A stretch of 64,000 nucleotides of DNA from Serratia proteamaculans (GCF_008830365.1 NZ_WBKI01000002.1:372001-436000); one strand, 5' to 3'; positions 53,647 through 63,575 are shown, counted from the first letter of the stretch. Translations and numbers: made by a program. The notes: generated by a model not told the origin, from the sequence alone.

Positions 53647-54137
53647 TGGTACACCGCCAGCAGGGTGGCCGTGGCTTCAAACGCCCCTTCTTGCAAGGCT
53701 GCGCCCGGCCGTTTGACCGGCACTGCTTCCAGTGTGGGCGGCGCGTTCAGCTTGATGGGGATCGGTTGATTCAACGTAAACCGCTTGCCGTTTTGCAGCA
53801 GGCGAACGGCCAGATCGTCCACGTTGCTCTCGATCGCCGCCTCGTCGTAATCCGCCGGGGTACCGACCACTGCCAGCGTCATGCTCCATGCCCCGGCACC
53901 GGGGCCACAGGTGATCCGGTAGTTCACCGGTTGCAGATAGTTAGTGCCATCGACCTTGGTGACCCCGACCCGGTTGCCGAAATCAACATCCACCTCGCCA
54001 CCGTCGTTGATGGTGCACGGCGGTGGTTCGATCAGGGTGCCAGAAAAACGCATGTTGTCCGCCGCCACTGCCCGGCCACCCAGGGCCATTAACAGAAAAA
54101 TGCTGCCATATCGCACCATTGCCTCAGCTCTTTTCAT
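53643..54137 (-). CDS. Minor fimbrial subunit (MrpF/G-like)
   Basis: A 164-residue pilin with a signal peptide ending GGRAVAA. It has the IEPPPCTINDGGEVDVDFGN block and a partner Cys in YRITCGPGAG, and ends TATLLAVYQ. It is a close paralogue of the next upstream subunit, sharing the PPPCxIN motif. It overlaps both neighbours by 4 bases (ATGA), giving tight translational coupling. Confidence 0.87.
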   Translation of the reverse strand: MKRAEAMVRYGSIFLLMALGGRAVAADNMRFSGTLIEPPPCTINDGGEVDVDFGNRVGVTKVDGTNYLQPVNYRITCGPGAGAWSMTLAVVGTPADYDEAAIESNVDDLAVRLLQNGKRFTLNQPIPIKLNAPPTLEAVPVKRPGAALQEGAFEATATLLAVYQ

Positions 54138-54631
54138 TGGTATGCCACCTGCATCGTCGCCCCAGCAGAAAACGCCCCGCCGCTCAACGTCGCCCCGGCC
54201 TGTTTGACCGGCACCGCCTCAAACGTCGGCAGGTTGGGATAGGTAAAATTCACCCAGGTGTTGATCGGCTGCCGATTACCGTTGCGCAACAGCGCCACCC
54301 CCAGATCGTCCTTGTTGGTTTGCAGTACATCGCTGTCAAAACCGGCGCCGGTACCCTGAATTTGCATTTTCATTGCATTGTTCGGCGCGTTTTTGCACTC
54401 CACCGAGTACACCACCGGCTGTTTCTTGTAACTGCCGTCGATACGGGTGGTCATCACGTCGTTACCAAAATTCACTTCAATCAGGTTATTGTTGTTAATC
54501 ACGCACGGCGGCGGCGCGACGATGGTCACCGTCACTTTGATCGTAGCGACTGCCTGCGCCTGCGAGCCGTACAACAACACCAACGCCACCAGCCCACAGC
54601 CCGGTAAATACCGTTTTAACCTTGCTTTCAT
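54134..54631 (-). CDS. Minor fimbrial subunit (MrpF-like)
   Basis: A 165-residue pilin started at ATG 54631, preceded by AAGGGAA. The signal peptide ends GSQAQA; VAPPPCVINNNNLIEVNFGN and YSVECKNAPN carry the disulfide, and the end is SAGATMQVAYQ. It belongs to the fimbrial-tip adaptor set. Its paralogue lies directly downstream. Confidence 0.87.
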   Translation of the reverse strand: MKARLKRYLPGCGLVALVLLYGSQAQAVATIKVTVTIVAPPPCVINNNNLIEVNFGNDVMTTRIDGSYKKQPVVYSVECKNAPNNAMKMQIQGTGAGFDSDVLQTNKDDLGVALLRNGNRQPINTWVNFTYPNLPTFEAVPVKQAGATLSGGAFSAGATMQVAYQ

Positions 54632-54641
54632 GCTATTTCCC

Positions 54642-55298
54642 TTAGTCATAGCTGAGCTGGAAATCCACCACCGCTGCATAAGCACCGGGCAGCAACGGTG
54701 CGCGGGTGCGTTCCGGCGTAATGCGGTAGTTCAGCGCGTTTTGCCCCACCACCAGGGCCAACGGCGCCCCCCGGCTACCAAGGCGGATATCCCCGCCGCG
54801 CTCATCACTAATGCGCAATGCCAGCCCGGAAGCACCATGCACTTTGACCAGCTCCGGGTTATCGGCGTCCGCCGGGGCGTTAAAACTGACCGATACCGCC
54901 GGCTGCTGGGCACTCCACAGCAGGTTGCCACTGCGTTCGTCCCGGTTGGCGGCCGGGCCGCGCAGGCAGTCGCGCAGGTGCAGCTGCACATTTACCGGCA
55001 CGCCACGATCCCCCGCCTTCGCCAGCTGGGCCGTGGCGGTACTGCCCAGCCACACCGCCTGATACGCGCTCGCCATCTCCAGCCGACAGGCGCTTTCGGT
55101 CAGTTCGCCGCGCACATGCAGCACGCCATGGCTGCCTTCCACCTGCCAGTTGTCCGCCGCGATGGCTGACGGCAGCAGCCATAACATCGCGCAAACGCAC
55201 ACCGGCACCATCAGCGCCGCCGCGGTAATCACCAGGGCATACAACCATTCATGGCGGTGGTAACCGCCACTGTTCCATCGCCGGGATGTTGTTCGCAT
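54642..55298 (-). CDS. Minor fimbrial subunit (MrpE-like)
   Basis: A 218-residue pilin with an unusually long N-terminal region (about 48 residues including a positively charged stretch and a hydrophobic segment ending SAIAADNW). The pilin domain has Cys in ESACRLEMASAY and LRDCLRG and ends VVDFQLSYD. A later internal start would give a normal signal, but none has a clear ribosome site. It follows the chaperone gene by 28 bases. Confidence 0.82.
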   Translation of the reverse strand: MRTTSRRWNSGGYHRHEWLYALVITAAALMVPVCVCAMLWLLPSAIAADNWQVEGSHGVLHVRGELTESACRLEMASAYQAVWLGSTATAQLAKAGDRGVPVNVQLHLRDCLRGPAANRDERSGNLLWSAQQPAVSVSFNAPADADNPELVKVHGASGLALRISDERGGDIRLGSRGAPLALVVGQNALNYRITPERTRAPLLPGAYAAVVDFQLSYD

Positions 55299-55326
55299 CG
55301 CTTATCCACCTGTTTTTCAGTGAGCC

Positions 55327-56076
55327 TTATTTGCTGCCCGCCACCGTCTGGCAGTTCGCGCCGTTACAGTTAAAACTCAGCTGCGGGCGGCCGCCGTAGT
55401 CGTTGACGTAAGTCAGCACCGGTGCGTTCCCCAGCGCAGAGGCCGCGACCTTCAGCGGCGCACTGCCCTTGGGTGCCACCATCAGCGGTTCGAAGCCCGG
55501 CGCGCTGGCACCATTCTTTTTGCTGCTGGCATCCACCAGCGTCACGTAATACGGCGTCGGGTTATTCACCTGGTAGCTGTCGCCCTGTTTGGTCAGGGTC
55601 AGTTTTTCCTGCCACGGCGCGCTGGCTTCCGGGTTGGCTATCGCAATCGCCTTTGGCCGGTAGAACAGCTTGATACGGGTTTGCAGCGCCAGTTGCAGCG
55701 TATTCGGCTTGTCGCTCTTCGGCGGGATCTCGCGCAGGTTGAAGTAGAACAGCGTTTCGCGGTCCTGCGGCAGCGTATTGGCAGCCGGCAGCCCCTGCAC
55801 CTTCACCTGGCTCTTGGCACCCGGTTCCAGACGCTGTACCGGCGGCAATACCGTCAATGGGCTGGTGATTTTTTTGCCGTTGGCGTCTTCGATCCAGCCC
55901 TGCGCCAGGTAAGGCAGCTGCTTGTTCTCGTTGCTGATGCTCATGCTCACCGACTTGTCGCCGCCGCTGAAGATCACCCGGGTGCGGTCCAGCGCGATGG
56001 CGGCCGTTGCCTGTTGGGCGCACAGCAGGCCCGCCAGGCCGCCGGCAATTAATGTCACTAGATTATTGGTTTTCAT
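55327..56076 (-). CDS. Fimbrial periplasmic chaperone (MrpD-like)
   Basis: A 249-residue PapD-type chaperone. Signal peptide ends QQATA; the N-terminal Ig domain has ALDRTRVIFSGGDKSVSMSI, and the QVKVQGLPAANTLPQDRETL stretch leads to the FYFNLREIPP strand typical of subunit-binding chaperones. Its G1 strand would complete subunits in the periplasm. It is 6 bases after the usher gene. Confidence 0.93.
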   Translation of the reverse strand: MKTNNLVTLIAGGLAGLLCAQQATAAIALDRTRVIFSGGDKSVSMSISNENKQLPYLAQGWIEDANGKKITSPLTVLPPVQRLEPGAKSQVKVQGLPAANTLPQDRETLFYFNLREIPPKSDKPNTLQLALQTRIKLFYRPKAIAIANPEASAPWQEKLTLTKQGDSYQVNNPTPYYVTLVDASSKKNGASAPGFEPLMVAPKGSAPLKVAASALGNAPVLTYVNDYGGRPQLSFNCNGANCQTVAGSK

Positions 56077-56082
56077 TGATCT

Positions 56083-58629
56083 CTACTCTTTAACAGTGTT
56101 TAACGCCTTGCCGTTGGCCACCGGGCCGCAAGGCAGTAACAGATTGGTTAATTGGCTCGGCGACAGCGTCTGCGGCAGGGTAAGGCCGCACTGCTCCGCG
56201 CCGCCCCAGCTCACGCTCATCGCTTCCCCGGCATTAATACCGCTCAGGTACACTTCGCCGTTGTCATTGATAATGCCGACCTCCTGCCGCTTGCCGTTGC
56301 GCACCGTGGCGCCAAACGGCGGGGCAGAGCCGTCCGCCAGCCGCACGACCGCCATCGCCTTCTCGCCGGCGATCACCTCGAAGTGCCGGTAGCCGATGGC
56401 GCCTTCGGTCAGGGTGGCCTGCGCCACGCTCTGGCTGACGTCGGCGTTTTCCGGCAACGCATTCAGATCGATACTGAACTGGTTGCGGTAGTAACTGCCG
56501 ACGTCCACCACCACCGCTTTGCCGAAAGCGTTGGTCAGGGTCGGCGAGCTGTAACCGCGGATCGGGATCCCCGGAACACCGTCGGTATCCAGCAACATGC
56601 GGGTGCCCCCGCTCATGCTGCTGCGGTGCAACGCCGCGCCTTTCAGGGTGGCGGTCGCACCGCCTTGCATCGACAGCCCCAGCGAGCTGTACTGCCCGGC
56701 CTGGTAGCTGGCGCTGGCGTTCACCTGGCTGAGATCGCCGCTGTGGCTGTAGTAGCCGCTGGCGGTTGCGCCGCTGCGCGCAGTACCGGCGCTCACCTGG
56801 TAGGTGTCGCGCTCATTGAGCCGGTCGTAATACCCCACCTGATGGGTGTTATCGTTGCGGTTATAGCTACCGCTGTAGCTCAGTGAGCCATTGCTGCCCC
56901 ACGGCAGCGACAGCGACAGGTACATGCCGTCGTCGTTGGTGCCGTTATATTTGTTGCGATAGCCGGTCAGCGACAGGCTGATATTCCTGAAGCGCCCCAG
57001 GTCGAAATAGCGCGACAGCGTCAGGTTGTAACGGTCATTCGCCGGCCGGTCCCAGTAGGTCTGGTGGTTGTAGTTGAGATAGGCACTCAACCCCAGATCG
57101 CGGAACTGCTGGTTAAAGGTGATGGTGTACATCTCCTTGCTGCTGTTGGTTCGCGTACCGTCGCGGCGGGCATCCAGGTATTCGCCCATCGACATATAGT
57201 TGCGCTCCGAGAAGCGGTAGCCGGCAAAGGTCACCTGGCTGTCATAGTCGTCAAAGCGCTTGGAATAGCTCAGGCGGTATGAACCGCCGCTCAGCGTGCC
57301 CTGTTGCGGCAGGTTGGCGCGCGACTGAGTGGCGTCAAAAGACAGCGCGCCAAACATCATCAGGTCACGCCCCACCCCCAGCGCCAGCGCGTTGTAATCG
57401 CCGCCCGCCACACCGCCGCCGTACAGCGACCAGCCGTTGCTCACGCCCCAGGAAAACTCGCCGGTGCCGAACATCGGCCCGTCGCTGTGGTGCTGCCAGT
57501 CAGCCGGCCGACCGGCCGCTACTTTGTAACGCACCGAGCCCGGTCGGGTCAGGTACGGGATGCTGGCGGTGTCCATCTTGAACTCCTGCACGCTGCCGTC
57601 CTGCTCTTCCACCCGCACGTCCAGCTGGCCGCTGACCGCGTCGTTGATGTCCTGAATACGGAACGGCCCCGCCGCCACCTGGGTTTCATACAGCACGCGT
57701 CCTTGCTGGCGAATAATCACCTTGGCGTTGCTGCGTGCTATCCCCGTCACTTCTGGCGCATAGCCACGCAGGTTGGGTGGCAGCATGTTGTCATCGGTCA
57801 CCAGGCTGGCACCGGCAAAACGCACGCTGTCGAAAATGTCGGAGTTTAAATAGTCCTCGCCCATCGTCAGCCTGGCGCCCAACTTCGGCAGTGCGCGGTA
57901 GGCGTAGTAACGGCTCCAGTCCCAGCTGGTGCGGGTCGGCTCACCGGAACCGCCCTGGCGATCCAGCCGCGATTGCCAGTCAGCCCGCAGCCGCCAGGCC
58001 CCCAGATTGCCGCCCACCGTGCCGTTGCCGCTGAGGTTATAACTCTGCGTGCCCTGCTTTTGCTGACGCTGGCTTTGCGCATTCAGGCTGTAATCAAACA
58101 GCAGACCGGGAATACCCTCGTCCCAGCGCGACGGCGGGTCCCAGTTTTCTGCGGTATATTCCAGATACGCCTGCGGAATATTCAGGTACAGTGCCGCCGC
58201 GCCTAAATCGCCGCGCATTTCCATCCCCTCCAGGCTATGGGGATTCAGACACTGGTTTTGGTGCCACCAGGTCAATTTCAGTAATGCAGATTCTTTCAGC
58301 CCCAGTTGTTCAACCAACTGCGGCGTAATACAGGCTTCACTGCCTTTGGCATCGTCATCCGGCGGATAAAACGCCACCGGCTGATCGGTTAATGTCTGTT
58401 TATTAATGTGCACGGCAAACAGATAATCGCCGGGCATAATAAAGTTGCCGCGAGAAAACTGCTCCAGGTCAATATTGGCGCGATCCGTCACATCCAGTAC
58501 GTCGGTATTGAATTCAATATCAGCAGCTACGGCGCAGGTAGCATTCCCCGCCAGAATAAAGGCGATCAACAGCCCCAGGATTCTCGGTCGTATTTTCCCT
58601 ATACAGCCATATGACGGAGTAGTTGACAT
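56083..58629 (-). CDS. Outer membrane fimbrial usher (MrpC-like)
   Basis: An 848-residue usher of normal length. A long signal peptide ends CAVAA; the N-terminal chaperone-binding domain (EFNTDVLDVTDRANIDLEQF) precedes the 24-strand barrel with a plug. LPPNLRGYAPEVTGIARSNA and ENADVSQSVAQATLTEGAIG are typical usher blocks, and Cys pairs occur near residues 98-118 and in the C-terminal domain. It secretes and assembles the pilus. Confidence 0.95.
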   Translation of the reverse strand: MSTTPSYGCIGKIRPRILGLLIAFILAGNATCAVAADIEFNTDVLDVTDRANIDLEQFSRGNFIMPGDYLFAVHINKQTLTDQPVAFYPPDDDAKGSEACITPQLVEQLGLKESALLKLTWWHQNQCLNPHSLEGMEMRGDLGAAALYLNIPQAYLEYTAENWDPPSRWDEGIPGLLFDYSLNAQSQRQQKQGTQSYNLSGNGTVGGNLGAWRLRADWQSRLDRQGGSGEPTRTSWDWSRYYAYRALPKLGARLTMGEDYLNSDIFDSVRFAGASLVTDDNMLPPNLRGYAPEVTGIARSNAKVIIRQQGRVLYETQVAAGPFRIQDINDAVSGQLDVRVEEQDGSVQEFKMDTASIPYLTRPGSVRYKVAAGRPADWQHHSDGPMFGTGEFSWGVSNGWSLYGGGVAGGDYNALALGVGRDLMMFGALSFDATQSRANLPQQGTLSGGSYRLSYSKRFDDYDSQVTFAGYRFSERNYMSMGEYLDARRDGTRTNSSKEMYTITFNQQFRDLGLSAYLNYNHQTYWDRPANDRYNLTLSRYFDLGRFRNISLSLTGYRNKYNGTNDDGMYLSLSLPWGSNGSLSYSGSYNRNDNTHQVGYYDRLNERDTYQVSAGTARSGATASGYYSHSGDLSQVNASASYQAGQYSSLGLSMQGGATATLKGAALHRSSMSGGTRMLLDTDGVPGIPIRGYSSPTLTNAFGKAVVVDVGSYYRNQFSIDLNALPENADVSQSVAQATLTEGAIGYRHFEVIAGEKAMAVVRLADGSAPPFGATVRNGKRQEVGIINDNGEVYLSGINAGEAMSVSWGGAEQCGLTLPQTLSPSQLTNLLLPCGPVANGKALNTVKE

Positions 58630-58683
58630 CCGCAGACCCTTATCAATAATTATTTAATTCGCAGTTACCGCGTTCAGGCAGAT

Positions 58684-59229
58684 TTAGTAGTAATCCATTT
58701 TAAAGCGCACGGTGGAGTAATAACTCCCGGCCTTCATTACCTGATTATTGCCCATCAACCGCAGGCCATAATTAAATTCCATAGTACTGGGTTGAATTTC
58801 ATTTTTTGCCATAGGCATGCCGGGCACGGCAATATTCCCCCGCCTATCGGAAATCTGCAGGGCAATGCCCTTGGCGTTGCCATCAATACCAAATAACCCG
58901 GCATCTTCTCTGCCGTCAAAGGTCACGGCAAAATATCGCCAGTCATCCAGCGCAGGGTTGAATTTCTCTAACGTGCAATTCACCAGTTTAATATTGAATT
59001 CATGCAACTCGCCCTGGCCATCACGAATAATCTGGCTGACGGGCAATGTCGCCATGATAATGGTTTGATCAAGGCTTTCGGTATCAATGGCGCAGGCGGA
59101 GGCGATAATCCTGCCATTCACGGTCACTTCGCCATGCCCTTGATTGGCGGAGTGCGCCAAAGAGGAACACAGCAACAGATTAACTAACACCGCACTGTGC
59201 AATGTCCTTTTGCCATACTGTGAATGCAT
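58684..59229 (-). CDS. Fimbrial subunit (MrpB-like)
   Basis: A 181-residue pilin started at ATG 59229; codon 59244 adds five residues. The signal peptide ends LAHSA, the fold starts GHGEVTVNGRIIASACAIDT, with second Cys in KLVNCTLEKF, and ends TVRFKMDYY. It matches the second gene of mrp-type operons, thought to terminate or anchor the pilus rod. Confidence 0.87.
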   Translation of the reverse strand: MHSQYGKRTLHSAVLVNLLLCSSLAHSANQGHGEVTVNGRIIASACAIDTESLDQTIIMATLPVSQIIRDGQGELHEFNIKLVNCTLEKFNPALDDWRYFAVTFDGREDAGLFGIDGNAKGIALQISDRRGNIAVPGMPMAKNEIQPSTMEFNYGLRLMGNNQVMKAGSYYSTVRFKMDYY

Positions 59230-59312
59230 ATCCGTTCCCAACATAACAAGTTAATAAGCAGCATGCGGGTTACCCCGCATGCAATTAACTGTGCGAATTA
59301 ATCGCCGTGGGC

Positions 59313-59837
59313 TTATTGATACGCCAGGGTAAAGTCAGCAACAGAGTTGAATTCGCCCGGGGTGATGGCAGCAGAAGCACCGTCGCCCTGCAGGTGTGCG
59401 GTGAAGCGCAGGGTAGCCTGGCCGTCTTCAATTTTCTGCGCTTTGCTGGCTTTGGTCAGCGGCAACAGTTTACCGTCGATGTCGTTGATGGCGATGCTGG
59501 CACCACGTGCAGAACCTTTCATAGCCAACAGGCCAGGAACCGCTTCAGACTCGGTACCACTGAAGGTGGTAGTCACATCTTTAGCAGTTTCTATATCACA
59601 ACCAACCAACTTGATCAGAATATCCTGCGGCGTAGACTTGCCACCATTTTTCAACTGTGCAGAGGCGATATCACCCAACTTCACGGTCTGATCCAGGCTA
59701 CCTGGTTCGATAGAGCACGGTGCATCAATGATAGAACCTTTAAAAGTTACGGTACCGCCACCCTGGTTAGCGGCGTTAGCCATAGAGATAGTACCCAGAG
59801 TCATTACGGCTGCCAGCATGATTTTGTTCAGTTTCAT
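59313..59837 (-). CDS. Major fimbrial subunit (MrpA-like)
   Basis: A 174-residue major pilin. Signal peptide ends ANAANQ; GTVTFKGSIIDAPCSIEPGS and VGCDIETAKD form the disulfide, and the C-terminal SVADFTLAYQ is the donor-strand and chaperone-binding motif. It is first in the operon, consistent with highest expression. It is followed after a 68-base gap by the MrpB-like gene. Confidence 0.93.
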   Translation of the reverse strand: MKLNKIMLAAVMTLGTISMANAANQGGGTVTFKGSIIDAPCSIEPGSLDQTVKLGDIASAQLKNGGKSTPQDILIKLVGCDIETAKDVTTTFSGTESEAVPGLLAMKGSARGASIAINDIDGKLLPLTKASKAQKIEDGQATLRFTAHLQGDGASAAITPGEFNSVADFTLAYQ

Positions 59838-59910
59838 TGTGTTAATTCCATATATACAATTAGTTTAATAAAGAAAGAGTCCTTGTGCTTACGCAGCCAC
59901 CCTTTATTTG

Positions 59911-59963
59911 TTCACGTTCGCCAATACAGAGAATCTTGCTATCCCCCTGTTTGGCGATGTGAA
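59911..59963. promoter_or_regulatory. Inverted repeat in fimbrial promoter region
   Basis: TTCACGTTCGCCAA (59911-59924) and TTGGCGATGTGAA (59951-59963) are near reverse complements, about 70-120 bases upstream of the major pilin start. It may bind the divergent MarT-like regulator. The rest of the 400-base divergent region is AT-rich; no invertase-type switch with long repeats is visible. Confidence 0.4.
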
Positions 59964-60238
59964 AATGATACCCCTACCAAAAACAAAACAGCCAAATAAA
60001 CTAAATAATTTAAAATTTACGATATTAAAAACCATAAAAACAAAATAAATTATATTTCTTAACTGGAAGTTATCAAAATAATGGCGACAACCAGATTATT
60101 GAACCAGAATAAAAACAATAAATTAGCACCATTGGAATTTTCTTATGTCGGCAGTAAGATTTTTCTTGAAAACCAAGTCATCTTCGTTAGGATATCTGCT
60201 GACAACAACACCTGCCAACACACATAAAACTTATAAAT

Positions 60239-61057
60239 ATGAAATACATAATAAATAAAATCGTTGTTTTTAACTCTGACGAACTGACATTATTTCTGTA
60301 CGAGAATAACCAGGTTGTCACCAGACTGACTAAACCGGCAAGCCGGTTATTGTTGGAGTTAATACAGAACAACAAGAAAAACATTACCCGGGATGATCTC
60401 CTTGAAAGGGTATGGACCACTTATGGTTTCACCGCCTCTAATGCCGGATTAAATAATTACATTAGTGAGCTGCGTAAGGCATTCGCACTTTTGGGGCTAG
60501 TGAATGAAATTATCGTGACCATTCCTAAACTGGGGTTTCGCTTTGAAGGCTATATTGATCTCATCAATCCCTACGCAGAGGAAGCAGATATAACGTCGGC
60601 CGCAGAAGAAACAGCGGCCAAGCATACGGTTGACGAAAGTAAAAGTGCTGAAGGGTCAGTTGACACTCCGATAAAATACTTTTCAAAAGCCAAAATAAAG
60701 TGGTTGATTACTGCTCTGGGGCTGGCCGGTTTTTTTACATTAACAGCCATTACTCTTATTCAATGGGAGGACAGTGACGAATCCCATCCGCATCAAAAAA
60801 TATTCAAAATTAATAACTGTGATGTCTATGCTGTGGGGAAAACAGATAGCACAAATGACTTAAGAATGGAGATTGAGGGCATTCTGAAGCGAGAAGGTAT
60901 TGATTGCCTACATAGCTCAGGTGACTTTTTTTACATAGAGGACAGGCTTAATAAAAAAGACGTACGGGCTAGTTTGATTTCCTTTTGTAATAAAAATAAA
61001 AACAATCATTACGACGCCTGTTTCAATATAAAAAACCAGAGAAACATTACAAAATGA
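60239..61057 (+). CDS. CadC/MarT-like membrane-anchored winged-helix regulator
   Basis: A 272-residue ToxR-like one-component regulator. The N-terminal OmpR-type winged helix (residues 1-105) includes KPASRLLLELIQNNKKNITRD and NNYISELRKAF and ends IPKLGFRFEGY. A single membrane helix (about 155-177, WLITALGLAGFFTLTAITLI) leads to a C-terminal periplasmic domain with four cysteines (in NNCDVY, GIDCLH, SFCNKN and DACFN). It is divergent from the fimbrial operon and likely controls it. The gene is markedly AT-rich. It overlaps the next gene by 4 bases. Confidence 0.87.
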   Translation: MKYIINKIVVFNSDELTLFLYENNQVVTRLTKPASRLLLELIQNNKKNITRDDLLERVWTTYGFTASNAGLNNYISELRKAFALLGLVNEIIVTIPKLGFRFEGYIDLINPYAEEADITSAAEETAAKHTVDESKSAEGSVDTPIKYFSKAKIKWLITALGLAGFFTLTAITLIQWEDSDESHPHQKIFKINNCDVYAVGKTDSTNDLRMEIEGILKREGIDCLHSSGDFFYIEDRLNKKDVRASLISFCNKNKNNHYDACFNIKNQRNITK

Positions 61058-61518
61058 CAAAGCTATTAATGGTACTTAATGGGTTTCTTTTTTTGCTGTT
61101 TTTGCCATTCAGCACGCATGCAGAAGAACCCTTCAAATGCACATCTCAGTATAAAACCTTGGTAGAAAAGGATAATGACTACACGCTGTTTGATGGTCGT
61201 CTCACCCTCTTCCTGAAAGATGAACATGGGGGGTTTTTCAGCCTGTCCGGAAAGGTTTCAACCAAAGAAAAAAATTACCTGCTGGCCAGGAAAAGCTATT
61301 TTACCCTCACCCAGCATGAGATTAATCAGGTCAAACAGGCGACGATCACCAAGGTGATAAAGCACCCTAGCGATACCACACCAGACCCTCTTTGGCTGGC
61401 CGATATTTTACCAGAGCTACCGGGGATAGATTTTCATATAGAAATATGGCGCCTAAAGGATAACCTTATGATGGTGAAGTCCATCAACACCGGGTATCTC
61501 ATTTGTGCCAAGAACTGA
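61054..61518 (+). CDS. FidL-like periplasmic partner of the membrane regulator
   Basis: A 154-residue protein with an N-terminal hydrophobic signal or anchor (LNGFLFLLFLPFSTHA) and a periplasmic domain with two cysteines (FKCTSQY and LICAKN). Size and position, overlapping a CadC-type regulator by 4 bases, match the FidL partner of MarT in Salmonella, comparable to ToxS with ToxR. It probably tunes signal sensing. It ends at a hairpin terminator. Confidence 0.75.
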   Translation: MTKLLMVLNGFLFLLFLPFSTHAEEPFKCTSQYKTLVEKDNDYTLFDGRLTLFLKDEHGGFFSLSGKVSTKEKNYLLARKSYFTLTQHEINQVKQATITKVIKHPSDTTPDPLWLADILPELPGIDFHIEIWRLKDNLMMVKSINTGYLICAKN

Positions 61519-61545
61519 TAATTTATCTCAAAGAGAAAAATTAGC

Positions 61546-61570
61546 GCGGGTTATCACCAGGGTAACCCGC
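61546..61570. terminator. Bidirectional terminator
   Basis: An 8-bp stem GCGGGTTA / TAACCCGC, followed by CGTTTTC on the + strand and by GCTAATTTTTC on the minus strand, between convergent FidL-like and dusC genes. Confidence 0.75.
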
Positions 61571-61582
61571 CGTTTTCTCACT

Positions 61583-62512
61583 TTAGCGGCAAATCACCCG
61601 GGCAATGTCCTTCGAGTTGGTCAGTGCACGCACTTCGCCAAACAACTCGGTGGCCTCTGCATACTCTTTGCGTAAATACCCCAGCCACTGCTTGATGCGC
61701 GCCACGTGATACAGACCGGTGTCGCCCTGTTTTTCCAGATGAACGTATTTTTGCAGCAGCTGCATCACCTGTGGCCAGGGCATGCGCGGTTCGTTGTACT
61801 TCACTACCCGGCTCAGGTTCGGCACGTTAAGTGCGCCGCGCCCCAGCATCACCGCATCACAGCCGGTGGTTTGCAGGCAGTCTTGTGCGCTCTGGTAGTC
61901 CCAGATTTCGCCGTTGGCGATCACAGGAATGGTCAGCCGCTGACGGATCTCACCAATCGCCGTCCAGTTAATACGCTCCGCCTTGTAACCGTCCTCTTTG
62001 GTACGGCCGTGTACCGCCAATTCTGTAGCACCGGCCTGCTGCACCGAATCGGCAATTTCAAAACTGCGGCTATCGCTATCCCAGCCCAGCCGTATTTTTA
62101 CCGTCACCGGCAAATGGGCAGGCACCGCTGCACGCATGGCTTTGGCGCCCTGGTAAATCAGCTCCGGATCTTTCAGCAACGTCGCCCCACCGCCGCTGCC
62201 ATTGACCAACTTGGACGGGCAGCCACAGTTGAGGTCGACACCGTAAGAACCCAATTCCACCGCGCGAGCGGCATTTTCTGCCAGCCACTGCGGGTATTGA
62301 CCGAGCAATTGGATACGCACCAGCGTGCCGGACGGGGTGCGGCTGGCGTGATGCAGTTCAGGGCACAGGCGATAGAAAGACTTGGCAGGCAGCAGTTGGT
62401 CAACCACGCGCAGGAATTCGGTGATGCACAGGTCGTAGTCGTTCACTTCGGTGAGCAGCTCACGCACCAAAGAATCGAGAACGCCCTCCATCGGAGCCAA
62501 TAATACGCGCAT
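61583..62512 (-). CDS. dusC: tRNA-dihydrouridine(16) synthase
   Basis: A 309-residue flavin enzyme started at ATG 62512 ([13 protein letters not shown]); E. coli DusC has 315. It has the TIM-barrel FMN site, the catalytic Cys in [19 protein letters not shown] (partly quoted: NCGCPSKLV), and [17 protein letters not shown]. It reduces U16 in tRNA. It is a backbone gene marking the right edge of the accessory region. Confidence 0.95.
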   Translation of the reverse strand: MRVLLAPMEGVLDSLVRELLTEVNDYDLCITEFLRVVDQLLPAKSFYRLCPELHHASRTPSGTLVRIQLLGQYPQWLAENAARAVELGSYGVDLNCGCPSKLVNGSGGGATLLKDPELIYQGAKAMRAAVPAHLPVTVKIRLGWDSDSRSFEIADSVQQAGATELAVHGRTKEDGYKAERINWTAIGEIRQRLTIPVIANGEIWDYQSAQDCLQTTGCDAVMLGRGALNVPNLSRVVKYNEPRMPWPQVMQLLQKYVHLEKQGDTGLYHVARIKQWLGYLRKEYAEATELFGEVRALTNSKDIARVICR

Positions 62513-62591
62513 GTTCACCCCTGCTAAAAAAGACGCGCAATGATACGGGGGAATGCCCGCAGCAGACAAGCATCTGGGGGAATAAAACCGC

Positions 62592-63551
62592 TTAGCTCAA
62601 ACGGCGAATAGGTTCTTCGGCGATAAACGCCTCGATGTTTTCGATCGCTTCGCGGAAATAGATTTGATAGTTGCTGTCGGCCACATAACCCAGATGCGGC
62701 GTCGCCAACACGTTGGGCAGTTGGCGGAAAATGTCATCGCTCGGCAAAGGTTCAACCTCAAACACGTCCAGCCCGGCACCGGCAATCTGCCCTTGCTGCA
62801 ATGCGTCAATCAAGGCGCTGCGATCGACAATCGCCGCACGCGAGGTATTGATCAGATAAGCGGTTTTCTTCATCGCCTGCAGCTCTGGCCGACCCACCAG
62901 CCCACGGCTACGCTCACTGAGCACCAGATGAACCGAAACAAAGTCGCTCTGTTCAAACAGCGCCTGTTTGGATGCTGCCAGCGTCACCCCCACCTCGGCG
63001 GCCCTTTCTGCCGTCAGGTTTTGGCTCCAGGCCAGCACCCGCATACCAAACGCCTGCGCCACCACTGCCATTTGGCTGCCAATCTTGCCCAACCCCAGCA
63101 GGCCCAGTGTTTTCCCCTGCAAAGTCACGCCCAGCGTCTGTTGCCAAGGCCCGTTGTGTCGCAGTCCATGATTCTCCGGTACCAGATGCTTGGCTAACCC
63201 GAGCAACAGAACCCAGCTCAGTTCCATCGGCGCGGCAGAGCCACTGGCGGTGCCGCAGACAATAACCCCGCGCTGTGCCGCCGCCGCCAAATCAATAGAG
63301 GCATTACGCATGCCCGAGGTGATCAACAGTTTTAACTGAGGCAAACGCGTCAGCAGCGTGGCGGTGATTGGCGTGCGTTCACGCATAATCACCAAAATAT
63401 CGCAGTCCTGCAGATGCACGGCCAGTTCCGCTTCATCACTAAAATGTTGACCGATGCTGAACACCTCAACCCGATCGCCGAGGGCAGACCAGTCGGCCAT
63501 GCTGAGCGCGACCTGCTGATAATCATCAAGAATGGCACATTTTAGTTTCAT
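62592..63551 (-). CDS. D-2-hydroxyacid dehydrogenase family protein
   Basis: A 319-residue NAD-dependent dehydrogenase. The nucleotide loop is [14 protein letters not shown], and the catalytic triad Arg-Glu-His lies in [19 protein letters not shown] and [10 protein letters not shown]. Members reduce 2-keto acids or act on glyoxylate/hydroxypyruvate. The substrate is unknown. Confidence 0.9.
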   Translation of the reverse strand: MKLKCAILDDYQQVALSMADWSALGDRVEVFSIGQHFSDEAELAVHLQDCDILVIMRERTPITATLLTRLPQLKLLITSGMRNASIDLAAAAQRGVIVCGTASGSAAPMELSWVLLLGLAKHLVPENHGLRHNGPWQQTLGVTLQGKTLGLLGLGKIGSQMAVVAQAFGMRVLAWSQNLTAERAAEVGVTLAASKQALFEQSDFVSVHLVLSERSRGLVGRPELQAMKKTAYLINTSRAAIVDRSALIDALQQGQIAGAGLDVFEVEPLPSDDIFRQLPNVLATPHLGYVADSNYQIYFREAIENIEAFIAEEPIRRLS

Positions 63552-63575
63552 CTTCGGCTCCGGGATTAGGCAAAA

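Noticed and set aside
59838-60238. Invertible fimbrial promoter
   Set aside because: No long inverted repeats flank the promoter and there is no site-specific recombinase gene in the window.
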